A stretch of DNA of 35,023 nt from an uncultured Bacteroidales bacterium (GTDB taxonomy: Bacteria > Bacteroidota > Bacteroidia > Bacteroidales > UBA932), in the NCBI GenBank assembly GCA_947367375.1, contig CANBDZ010000013.1, positions 1-35,023 of the forward strand, written 5' to 3'. The position numbers and the translations under genes were made by a program. Below the pieces are notes generated by a model. That model had not been told where the DNA came from. It made no database searches and saw only the letters and a program-made list of their open reading frames with translations. This document shows positions 20,299 to 27,502 of this stretch, one piece after another (the stretch's first letter is position 1; every line of letters begins with the position of its first letter).

Positions 20299-20314
20299 AT
20301 ATATACATTTTTAC

Positions 20315-20414
20315 GCGACAAATGTCGCCATAGATATGGCCAAAGTACGGCACATTCTGAATATGCCGGTTATTTTTCTACAAAATACGGATTTTTCGAC
20401 AAAATGTCGAAAAA
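20315..20414. repeat. Cluster of four palindromes upstream of addB
   Basis: GCGACA-AA-TGTCGC (20315-20328); GCCATA-GA-TATGGC (20327-20340); CGGCAcATTCtGAATaTGCCG (20348-20368); TTTTTCGACA-AAA-TGTCGAAAAA (20392-20414). Confidence 0.8.
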
Positions 20415-20432
20415 GAAAGGGATATAATGACA

Positions 20433-20456
20433 AAGGACCGGAAACATCCGGTCCTT
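20433..20456 (-). terminator. Probable terminator hairpin after the S4-domain gene
   Basis: AAGGACCGGA-AACA-TCCGGTCCTT, 10-bp stem just past the stop of 20467..20928. The following U-tract is weak. Confidence 0.6.
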
Positions 20457-20466
20457 CGTCGATATA

Positions 20467-20928
20467 TTAATCTTCATAAAAGTCATCGTCGACTTCGTCA
20501 TAGCCGAAGTCTGATGCCAGGCGCTCGGCCACATCATCAGGAATGTCGAACGCGAGATTGCCCCAAAGCGAATCCATCTGCCTTCTGTCCTTCTTAGTCG
20601 GACGGCCAGCTCCCCTGTCTCTCTTGAGGAAGAACGTCTCCACTGGAGCGCGAAGCTTGGCGAGTTCTTCGGCAGGAGTAAGGTTCTCTGCATACGTAGG
20701 AACCAGCTTTGCACCCTGCCTCTTGTCAACCAACTCGAGTACTTTATATGTATATACGACAGCTCCCTTGCGGGCTACCAGCATATCCCCGACCTTTACC
20801 GCCTTCGACGGCTTCACATCGACTCCGTTCAGACGCACCTTTCCGCCCTTGCAGGCATCTGTGGCATCGGTTCTGGTCTTATATACCCTTATAGCCCAGA
20901 GATATTTGTCAATCCTTACTTCTTCCAT
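20467..20928 (-). CDS. S4-domain RNA-binding heat-shock-like protein (HslR family)
   Basis: 153 aa; VRIDKYLWAIRVYKTRTDATDACKGGKVRLNGVDVKPSKAVKVGDML. Confidence 0.9.
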   Translation of the reverse strand: MEEVRIDKYLWAIRVYKTRTDATDACKGGKVRLNGVDVKPSKAVKVGDMLVARKGAVVYTYKVLELVDKRQGAKLVPTYAENLTPAEELAKLRAPVETFFLKRDRGAGRPTKKDRRQMDSLWGNLAFDIPDDVAERLASDFGYDEVDDDFYED

Positions 20929-20939
20929 AGGAACTTGCT

Positions 20940-22328
20940 TTACGACTTCATCGATGAGCCGAAGAAGCCGAACGGACTTGCTCCGGACGGTCCCATTTCC
21001 TCCTCATCGTCATCAAGAAGTCCATCCTCAAGTCCTTCATAGTCCTCTCCCTCAAGGAAGGCCTCAGTGTCAGGATTTATATATCCGTCCTGATCCTCAA
21101 CCGGACGTGTGACTGTCTCAAGAATGATAGTCTCCCTGTCGCGCGGAACAAGGAAGAAGTCCGGCATATCAGCAGGAATCATGATGGTCTCACCCTTGGC
21201 GAACTCGTAGTTGTCCATGCACGCCTCGCCCTTTTCGTTGGTCGAAGGCACCTGAACTGACGCCGCACCTTCCACACATATATATACAATGAAGCTTTCG
21301 AACTTTTCTGTATATATGTGAAGAGGGTCTGTGAGGTTTATCTTGGTTACATTGAACTGAGCTGACTCTACCAACGTCTCTGCCACCTGGCCCTTGTCGC
21401 TGTGATGGTGATGCTCGTGGCCACAATGGCACTCGCCCTCGCAATGACATTCGTCGCCGCAATGACATTCGTCGCCGCAGTGGCACTCATCACCACAGTC
21501 ACATTCGCCATGGCAGCCGCAATGACATTCTGTAACATGGCAAGGCTCATATGAAGCCTCATCTCCCCAGAGCGGTCCCTTACGGTAAAGTCCGCTGTCA
21601 AACGGTCTGTAGTCGATCAGGTCAATCGCCTCCTCCAGATGCATGTCACGGGCTGTTGCAGGATTGTGCTCACGTCCCCAATCGTAGAGACGGAAGGTCA
21701 TGTCCGATGACTCCTGGATCTCAACGATGAGCAGACCGGCATCAGCGGCGTGGACTGTTCCAGCCGGAATGTAGATGACGTCACCCTTCTTAGGCTCCAG
21801 TACATTAAGGACCTCCTCAACTGTACCTGCATTGCATCTGTCATAGAACTCCTGGGCAGTCATCTCCTTGTTGAAGCCCACGTACATCTTTGCGCCAGGC
21901 TTGGCGTCCACGACATACCAGAGTTCCGACTTTCCAAGCGAGTCATATCTTTCAGCAGCAATCTCGTCGTCAGCATGCACCTGAACTGAAAGCTTTCCGT
22001 TGATGTCGAGAAGCTTGATCAGGACAGGGAACTGACGGCCGAAGAAGTTATATACATCCTCTCCGACTATCCTCTCGAGGTAGGTCTCCATAAGCTCGCC
22101 GATGGTGTTACCCGCCAGCCAGCCGTTCGAAAGCACCGAATCCTCAAAGCCCATGTCAGCGATCTCCCAGCTTTCACCCACCGGTGTCTCCGGGCCGATC
22201 ACCACTTCGTTGCCTTCCTCGTCGCACTCGACGAAGTTCTTGCCCAGTTCTCTGACAAGAGTACTGCCGCCCCAAGGTCTCCTTGAAGCGACAGGAATAA
22301 ATTTAAAAGGATAAAGTTTCTTCTCCAT
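20940..22328 (-). CDS. manA: Class I mannose-6-phosphate isomerase with Cys/His-rich internal repeat
   Basis: 462 aa; PMI motifs RPWGG, PVLIKLLDINGKLSVQVHAD, KSELWYVVDA, GTVHAADAGLLIVEIQESSDMTFRLYDWGR; interrupted by CHVTECHCGCHGECDCGDECHCGDECHCGDECHCEGECHCGHEHHHH. Confidence 0.93.
   Translation of the reverse strand: MEKKLYPFKFIPVASRRPWGGSTLVRELGKNFVECDEEGNEVVIGPETPVGESWEIADMGFEDSVLSNGWLAGNTIGELMETYLERIVGEDVYNFFGRQFPVLIKLLDINGKLSVQVHADDEIAAERYDSLGKSELWYVVDAKPGAKMYVGFNKEMTAQEFYDRCNAGTVEEVLNVLEPKKGDVIYIPAGTVHAADAGLLIVEIQESSDMTFRLYDWGREHNPATARDMHLEEAIDLIDYRPFDSGLYRKGPLWGDEASYEPCHVTECHCGCHGECDCGDECHCGDECHCGDECHCEGECHCGHEHHHHSDKGQVAETLVESAQFNVTKINLTDPLHIYTEKFESFIVYICVEGAASVQVPSTNEKGEACMDNYEFAKGETIMIPADMPDFFLVPRDRETIILETVTRPVEDQDGYINPDTEAFLEGEDYEGLEDGLLDDDEEEMGPSGASPFGFFGSSMKS
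21423..21512 (-). repeat. 18-bp tandem repeat (about 5 copies) encoding DECHCG-type units
   Basis: GCAATGACATTCGTCGCC occurs exactly twice (21441-21458, 21459-21476), flanked by degenerate copies at 21423, 21477 and 21495. Confidence 0.9.
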
Positions 22329-22329
22329 A

Positions 22330-23670
22330 TTAAAGTCTTGCTCTCAAAGCCTCAGCCTGCTCTTCGTAGCCAGGCTTGCCCAAAAGCGCGAACATATTCT
22401 TCTTGTAAGCCTCAACGCCCGGCTGGTCGAACGGATTCACGCCAAGCATGTAGCCGCTGATTCCGCAAGCCTTCTCGAAGAAATAGAAGAGGGCGCCGAG
22501 AGTGTACTCGTTGATACGCTCGATAGCAAGGCCGATCTGAGGCACTCCGCCGTCGATGTGAGCAAGTTTTGTTCCAAGCTCTGCCATTGCGTTGCACTCC
22601 TCAACGTGCTTTCCTGTGAGGAAGTTAAGACCGTCAAGGTTCTGAGGGTCATTCTCGATGAGCATTGAGCGGTTGCTGTTCTCTACAGTGACTACAGTCT
22701 CCATGAGAGTACGCTCACCATCCTGGATGTACTGACCCATTGAGTGAAGGTCTGTAGTGAAGTTTACAGATGCAGGGAAGATTCCGAGACCGTCCTTGCC
22801 CTCTGACTCTCCGTAAAGCTGCTTCCACCACTCTCCGAGGTAAGTGAGCTTAGGGTTGTAAGCTACGAGGATCTCGATCTTCTTGCCCTGGTTGTAGAGA
22901 GCGTTACGCATTGCAGCGTACTGTACTGCAGGGTTGCACTCGCACTTCTTAGCGCATGCCTCCTCCATTGCGAGGGCGCCCTGGAGCATTGCGTTCATAT
23001 CGAAACCTGCGAGAACGATAGGAAGGATACCTACCGGAGTAAGAACTGAGAAACGTCCACCTACGTTATCCTCGATAACGAAAGTTCTGTAACCCTCCTG
23101 AGTTGCGAGGCCCTTGAGAGCTCCGCGAGCCTTGTCAGTAACAGCTACGATACGCTCAGCAGCCTCTGCCTTGCCGTAAGTCTCCTCGAGATACTTCTTG
23201 ATGAGGCGGAATGCCACTGCAGGCTCAGTTGTAGTACCTGACTTTGAGATCACTACACAAGCTGCATTTCTCTCCTGAACGAGGTCCATAAGCTCGCACA
23301 TGTACTCCTCTGAAAGGTTCTGTCCTGCGAAAACGATCTCAGGAGCGTCACCCTTAGTCTTGAGCTGCTTTGCGAACTGGTGTGAAAGAGCCTCAAGAGC
23401 GCACTTTGCTCCAAGATATGAACCACCGATACCGATAACTACAACGAGGTCAACGTTCTTAGCCTTCCATGAATCTCTTACTGCCTCGCAGTCAGCCACG
23501 AGTGTGCTGTTCAATGTCTCTGAAGGGAGGTGCTTCCAACCGAGGAAGTCGTTACCTGCTCCTGTCTCGTTCTCGAGAACATCAAGGGCCGAAAGGGCCT
23601 TTTCAACATAAACCTTGTAGTCAGCGTCTTTAACGAAAGAGCTGCATCCGCTTAAATTAACTTTTACCAT
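22330..23670 (-). CDS. pgi: Glucose-6-phosphate isomerase
   Basis: PGI motifs VVIGIGGSYLGAKCALEAL, VISKSGTTTEPAVAFR, GGRFSVLTPVGILP, YTLGALFYFFEKACGISGYMLGVNPFDQPGVEAYK. Start set at MVKVNLSG (23670); the ORF-track extension to 23862 covers the promoter region. Confidence 0.96.
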   Translation of the reverse strand: MVKVNLSGCSSFVKDADYKVYVEKALSALDVLENETGAGNDFLGWKHLPSETLNSTLVADCEAVRDSWKAKNVDLVVVIGIGGSYLGAKCALEALSHQFAKQLKTKGDAPEIVFAGQNLSEEYMCELMDLVQERNAACVVISKSGTTTEPAVAFRLIKKYLEETYGKAEAAERIVAVTDKARGALKGLATQEGYRTFVIEDNVGGRFSVLTPVGILPIVLAGFDMNAMLQGALAMEEACAKKCECNPAVQYAAMRNALYNQGKKIEILVAYNPKLTYLGEWWKQLYGESEGKDGLGIFPASVNFTTDLHSMGQYIQDGERTLMETVVTVENSNRSMLIENDPQNLDGLNFLTGKHVEECNAMAELGTKLAHIDGGVPQIGLAIERINEYTLGALFYFFEKACGISGYMLGVNPFDQPGVEAYKKNMFALLGKPGYEEQAEALRARL

Positions 23671-23730
23671 AATATCAAATATTTTATATATTTCTAAGTC
23701 ATGTAATACGCACATATGCGCACAACTCGG

Positions 23731-23738
23731 CAAATATA
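23731..23738 (-). promoter_or_regulatory. -7 element upstream of pgi
   Basis: CAAATATA on + (TATATTTG on -). Confidence 0.45.
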
Positions 23739-23769
23739 ACATTTTTTGCGTAAAAGCTGATAAAATATT

Positions 23770-23777
23770 TATATTTG
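23770..23777 (+). promoter_or_regulatory. -7 element upstream of the GDPD gene
   Basis: TATATTTG, fits TAnnTTTG, about 41 bp upstream of the ATG. Confidence 0.5.
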
Positions 23778-23818
23778 CACACACTAAACGACAATAAACA
23801 CAAACACTGATAGACAAC

Positions 23819-24628
23819 ATGAAGACAATCGCAAAGATCGCATCATTGGCAATGACATGCATGCTCGCATTGCCCCTCGGAGCAAATGCTCAGAAAAAGG
23901 CAGGAATCGTAGCGCACAGAGGTTTCTGGAACTGTGAGGAAGCCGGATTTGCAAAGAACTCAGTAGCAGCCCTCAGAGAGGCTCAGGAAGCAGGATTCTG
24001 GGGAAGTGAATTCGACGTGAACATGACTTCTGACGGAGTACTCATCGTTTACCACGACAGCGACGTAGAAGGAAAGAAGATCGAGAAGCATCCTTACTCT
24101 GAATTCAAGGATTTCAAGATCAAGAACGGAGAGACCATCCCAACCATCGACCAGTATCTTGAGCAGGGCAAGAAGTACCCTGAGACTATGCTCGTGTACG
24201 AGATGAAGCCTCATTCTTGCGATGAAGTAGAGGACAGATTCGTAGAACTCACTATCCAGAAGCTCGAGGAGCACGGTCTTCTCAGCCCAGACAGAGTGAT
24301 GTTCATCTCATTCAGCCTCCACATGTGCGAGGTTCTCGCTCAGAAACTTCCTGAATTCACAGTGCAGTACCTCGGAGCAGACCAGAGTCCTGACAAGCTC
24401 GCTGAGAAGAAGATCAACGGTATTGACTTCAACTACAAGAACTTCTACCTCCATAAGAAGTGGTACAAGATGGCACGCCGCCACAAAATGAGCGTGAATG
24501 CCTGGACAGTGAACAAGGAAGAGGACATGAGAAACATGTTCGAGATGGGCGTTGACCAGCTCACAACAGACAACCCGCTTCAGGCAAGAGAACTCCTCAA
24601 GGAGATGAAGTACGTGGAGCTCAAATAG
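23819..24628 (+). CDS. Secreted glycerophosphodiester phosphodiesterase family protein
   Basis: 269 aa; signal peptide; AGIVAHRGFWNCEEAGFAKNSVAALREAQEAGFWGSEFDVNMTSDGVLIVYHDSD; C-terminal MSVNAWTVNKEEDMRNMFEMGVDQLTTDNP. Confidence 0.95.
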   Translation: MKTIAKIASLAMTCMLALPLGANAQKKAGIVAHRGFWNCEEAGFAKNSVAALREAQEAGFWGSEFDVNMTSDGVLIVYHDSDVEGKKIEKHPYSEFKDFKIKNGETIPTIDQYLEQGKKYPETMLVYEMKPHSCDEVEDRFVELTIQKLEEHGLLSPDRVMFISFSLHMCEVLAQKLPEFTVQYLGADQSPDKLAEKKINGIDFNYKNFYLHKKWYKMARRHKMSVNAWTVNKEEDMRNMFEMGVDQLTTDNPLQARELLKEMKYVELK

Positions 24629-24629
24629 T

Positions 24630-24698
24630 AACGTCATACCCGACACAAGAACGTCATACCCGACACACGAAACGTCATGCCCGACCTGATCGGGCATC
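24630..24698. repeat. REP-like cluster: three AACGTCATxCCCGAC units, the last forming a hairpin
   Basis: AACGTCATACCCGACACAAG / AACGTCATACCCGACACACGA / AACGTCATGCCCGACCTGATCGGGCATC; hairpin ATGCCCGA-CCTGA-TCGGGCAT at 24677-24697. Confidence 0.8.
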
Positions 24699-24710
24699 CC
24701 ATACATACAA

Positions 24711-24740
24711 GGTGCACCGACAAAATCAGTGCACCTTTAT
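24711..24740 (+). terminator. Rho-independent terminator after GDPD
   Basis: GGTGCAC (24711-24717) / GTGCACC (24729-24735) followed by TTTATTATTT; overlaps the 3' end of convergent umuC. Confidence 0.7.
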
Positions 24741-26000
24741 TATTTCATCCAGTGAAGTCGTGTACAGTCCCGATCTGAAATCGCACCTGATTCCGTCAGC
24801 ATAATGCCCGGGCCTCTGGGTGGCAAGCCTCAAAAGGGACGCCTCAGACGAAGATGCAGTAGAATTGACCGCATCGATAACTTTGGAGAGTCTGTCCTGC
24901 TTGTCACGAAGTTTCTCATCAAAGTCAAAAAGCGATGACTGGATAGCGTCCGCTTCTATTATCCCGCTGACAATCACTCCCGCTTTTTTGTATTTATATC
25001 CATCCCTGTATATGGTCCTGAAGGCCTTCAGGGCCGCTCCCACAATCTCCTGGGCGCTGTTGGCCGCCACCCCCAACTTGACCGTCGCCGACGGAAAGTA
25101 CTGTTCAAGATCCTCCCTGAAACGGTTGGTGTACATAAACACTGTCACCTCACCCGCAGCCGTGCCTTCCTCGCGTAATTTCCGTGCGCACATCGCGGCA
25201 AAATCCGACACTCTAAGCTCCAGTTCACGGACATCTGTTATCATATCCGCAAAAGAACGTGACGTGCAGATGGACTTGCGGTGTCCTTCATTTTCCTCTT
25301 CCACACAAGCTCGTCCCTGAAGTTCCTCCCAAGTCCTGACTCCCGGAAGATGAAGGTGCTTCCTCACCCATTCTTCAGGCCTGTTCACAAAGTCGAGGGC
25401 AGTGTTCACACCCATAGCAAGAAGCTTGGGAGCATTCCTTCTGCCTATTCCCCAGACATCAGCTATTTCAGTGAGTGACAGAGCCTTATTGCGTTTCTCG
25501 TCCGAGTCTATCATACAGACTCCCCTATATCCCTTATATTTCTTCGCGAAGTGACTAGCTATCTTTGCGAGCGTCTTTGTCGGGGCGACGCCGATGCTCA
25601 CCGGCACTCCCACCCATTTGCGCACCTTTGCCACAATATCCCTGCATAATTCGGGAATCTTTTCGGGACCGATTCCGTCAAGGTGGAGATATGCCTCATC
25701 TATCGAATATATCTCGATCTTCGGCACAGCGTCCGCCAGGACCGACATCACTCGGTTCGATATATCTCCATATAACGCATAATTCGACGAGCAGGCGTAG
25801 AGACGACCATTGTCGGCATATCCCTTTACCTGATAGAACGGCGTTCCCATCTTTATGCCCATCGCCTTGCTTTCGTTGCTTCGCGAGACGACGCAGCCGT
25901 CATTGTTGGACAGAACAACAACCGCCTTTCCTTCGAGTTCGGGTCGGAAGATCCTCTCGCAGGAAACGAAGAAATTGTTGCAGTCCACAAGTGCGTACAT
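24726..26000 (-). CDS. umuC: UmuC-type Y-family DNA polymerase V catalytic subunit
   Basis: 424 aa; [45 protein letters not shown]-like start, [33 protein letters not shown]. Confidence 0.96.
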   Translation of the reverse strand: [424 protein letters not shown]

Positions 26001-26001
26001 T

Positions 26002-26433
26002 CTATCTGACTTTCTTGATCACATAAGTCACCACACCCCACATAATGAAGTCCGAGCCTTCGGAAACCTCTATTGCAGGGTACTTGTCATTTGCAGGAAG
26101 AAGGCTGAGTCCGTCCTCCCTGAACTTTATGTATTTCAATGCGAATTCCCCATCCACAAAGCACACGGCCATGTCACCGTCACGGGCTTCCAAAGACTTG
26201 TCTATCACGAGGATATCTCCTTCCTCTACTCCGGCATCTATCATCGAATCACCGACGACGCGACCGTAGAAAGTCGCCGCCGGATGTTTCACAAGTTCCT
26301 TGTTCAGGTCTATAGCCTGGGTCATATAATCAGTGGCAGGAGACGGGAATCCTGCGTGGATCTCCGTCTGGGCCATTGAAGGCAGAGACTGGCTTTGTTC
26401 CTGTCCCTGAATGATTTCATCTTTATCAGTCAT
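26002..26433 (-). CDS. umuD: UmuD-type S24 self-cleaving protein
   Basis: Cleavage-site-like HAGFPSPA, catalytic VVGDSMIDAGVEEGDILVID and FALKYIKF Lys region; adjacent to umuC. Start set at M8 (MTDKDEI), about 20 bp below a -7 element. Confidence 0.93.
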   Translation of the reverse strand: MTDKDEIIQGQEQSQSLPSMAQTEIHAGFPSPATDYMTQAIDLNKELVKHPAATFYGRVVGDSMIDAGVEEGDILVIDKSLEARDGDMAVCFVDGEFALKYIKFREDGLSLLPANDKYPAIEVSEGSDFIMWGVVTYVIKKVR

Positions 26434-26453
26434 TTTGTCTACATCCAATGCCA

Positions 26454-26491
26454 CAAAATTAGCAATAATCCTGCAGGAATTGGTATCTTTG
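26454..26491. promoter_or_regulatory. Divergent umuDC / 26506-gene promoter region with central palindrome
   Basis: CAAAATTA (26454-26461; TAATTTTG on -), TCCTGCAGGA palindrome (26469-26478), TATCTTTG (26484-26491, +). Confidence 0.55.
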
Positions 26492-26505
26492 CGAAGATAT
26501 TATCC

Positions 26506-27453
26506 ATGGCTTCACTTGTAAAAGAAATAGGATCTTTCCTGACGGAAAACGGGCTTTCGCACTCTGTCAAAAACGACAGTGGGTGCGAGGTTATCGTCAT
26601 CGACAAGCCGCAGCTGGCCATATTCCCTATCGAGGTGACGGCCGTCACTGCTGAAGAAGCGTTCGTCAAGAGCGAAGAGGAGTGGGAAAAGATAAAGGAA
26701 TATACCGACGTCCACGGCTATCCCGTCATAATCACTGAAGACAGGTGGAGGAGCGACACAGGGGCGCTCAGGAACAGGCTTCTGGCACATATGAGGCAGC
26801 ACGTCCAGGTATATGCCAGGAACTGTGAGGTGAGGCGTATTGAGAAGATGGAGGCGGCCGCGTTTCTTGCAGAGCATCACTCCTATGGCAACGCATCCTG
26901 CAGGTACCATTACGGAATGTTTCTGAAGAGGCACACCGGGCACAATGCCGACGGAGGCGTCGGCTGGCCTGAGCCGGGCACACTGGTAGCGGTGGCGCAG
27001 TTCTCCAATGCCCGCAAATGGCTCAAGGGAAACAAGGAGATACGCTCATACGAGTGGACTCGCTATGCATCCCTTTCAGGAGTGAGGATCAGCGGTGGCA
27101 TGGGAAGGATGCTGAAGACTTTCATAGAGGATGTAAAACCCGATGACATAATGAGTTATGCAGACCTCGAATGGTCTTGGGGAGATGCCTATTCACAGTT
27201 GGGATTCAGTCTTGAGGGGCAGAAGGAGCCGGTGACTTTTGTGGTTGATGAACAATGGAGGAGATCCCCGGTCAAGCCGGGGATGCCGGCAAAGGCTGAG
27301 AACGCCATTGCCGGCGTGACCGGGGAAAAAGAGAACGTCATTGCCGGCGCGACCGGGGAAAAAGAGAACGTCATTGCCGGCGTGACCGGCAATCTGTTCT
27401 TCAGAAACTTCGGCAGCAACAAATACCGCCTGAAACTGACGGATTACGAATAA
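26506..27453 (+). CDS. Protein resembling the nuclease/GNAT-like accessory regions of Hef-type homing endonucleases; function unknown
   Basis: 315 aa from ATG 26506. C-terminal half: [20 protein letters not shown]…[13 protein letters not shown]…[60 protein letters not shown]-terminal ITEDRW… segment. Family assignment is from memory of the pattern. Confidence 0.6.
   Translation: MASLVKEIGSFLTENGLSHSVKNDSGCEVIVIDKPQLAIFPIEVTAVTAEEAFVKSEEEWEKIKEYTDVHGYPVIITEDRWRSDTGALRNRLLAHMRQHVQVYARNCEVRRIEKMEAAAFLAEHHSYGNASCRYHYGMFLKRHTGHNADGGVGWPEPGTLVAVAQFSNARKWLKGNKEIRSYEWTRYASLSGVRISGGMGRMLKTFIEDVKPDDIMSYADLEWSWGDAYSQLGFSLEGQKEPVTFVVDEQWRRSPVKPGMPAKAENAIAGVTGEKENVIAGATGEKENVIAGVTGNLFFRNFGSNKYRLKLTDYE
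27263..27390 (+). repeat. In-frame REP-like hairpin plus 33-bp tandem repeat inside CDS 26506..27453
   Basis: ATCCCCGG-TCAAG-CCGGGGAT hairpin (27264-27284), then GAGAACGYCATTGCCGGCGYGACCGGGGAAAAA at 27298-27330, 27331-27363 and partial 27364-27390. Confidence 0.88.
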
Positions 27454-27460
27454 TATTTAC

Positions 27461-27468
27461 TACATTTG
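27461..27468 (+). promoter_or_regulatory. -7 element upstream of purC
   Basis: TACATTTG, fits TAnnTTTG, about 34 bp upstream of the ATG. Confidence 0.5.
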
Positions 27469-27502
27469 TGGGATTGAATTTAACATAAACAATTATATAA
27501 CA

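Noticed and set aside
20392-20414. Terminator call for TTTTTCGACA-AAA-TGTCGAAAAA
   Set aside because: No T-tract follows the stem in either direction, and a better terminator hairpin lies at 20433-20456. Kept as a possible operator instead.
21190-21601. Repeat-containing alternative-frame ORFs over the PMI gene (98 and 77 aa)
   Set aside because: They are frame-shifted readings of the 18-bp repeat and conserved PMI sequence.
23671-23862. N-terminal extension of the pgi ORF to 23862
   Set aside because: The extension is non-PGI-like and covers the probable -7 element at 23731-23738. The normal PGI start MVKVNLSG is at 23670.
27298-27390. Possible CRISPR-like array
   Set aside because: The 33-bp units are directly contiguous without spacers, in frame within a CDS, and no cas genes are present.
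27189-27422. 77 aa minus-strand ORF with [11 protein letters not shown] repeats
   Set aside because: Reverse reading of the REP-like/33-bp repeat inside the + strand gene.
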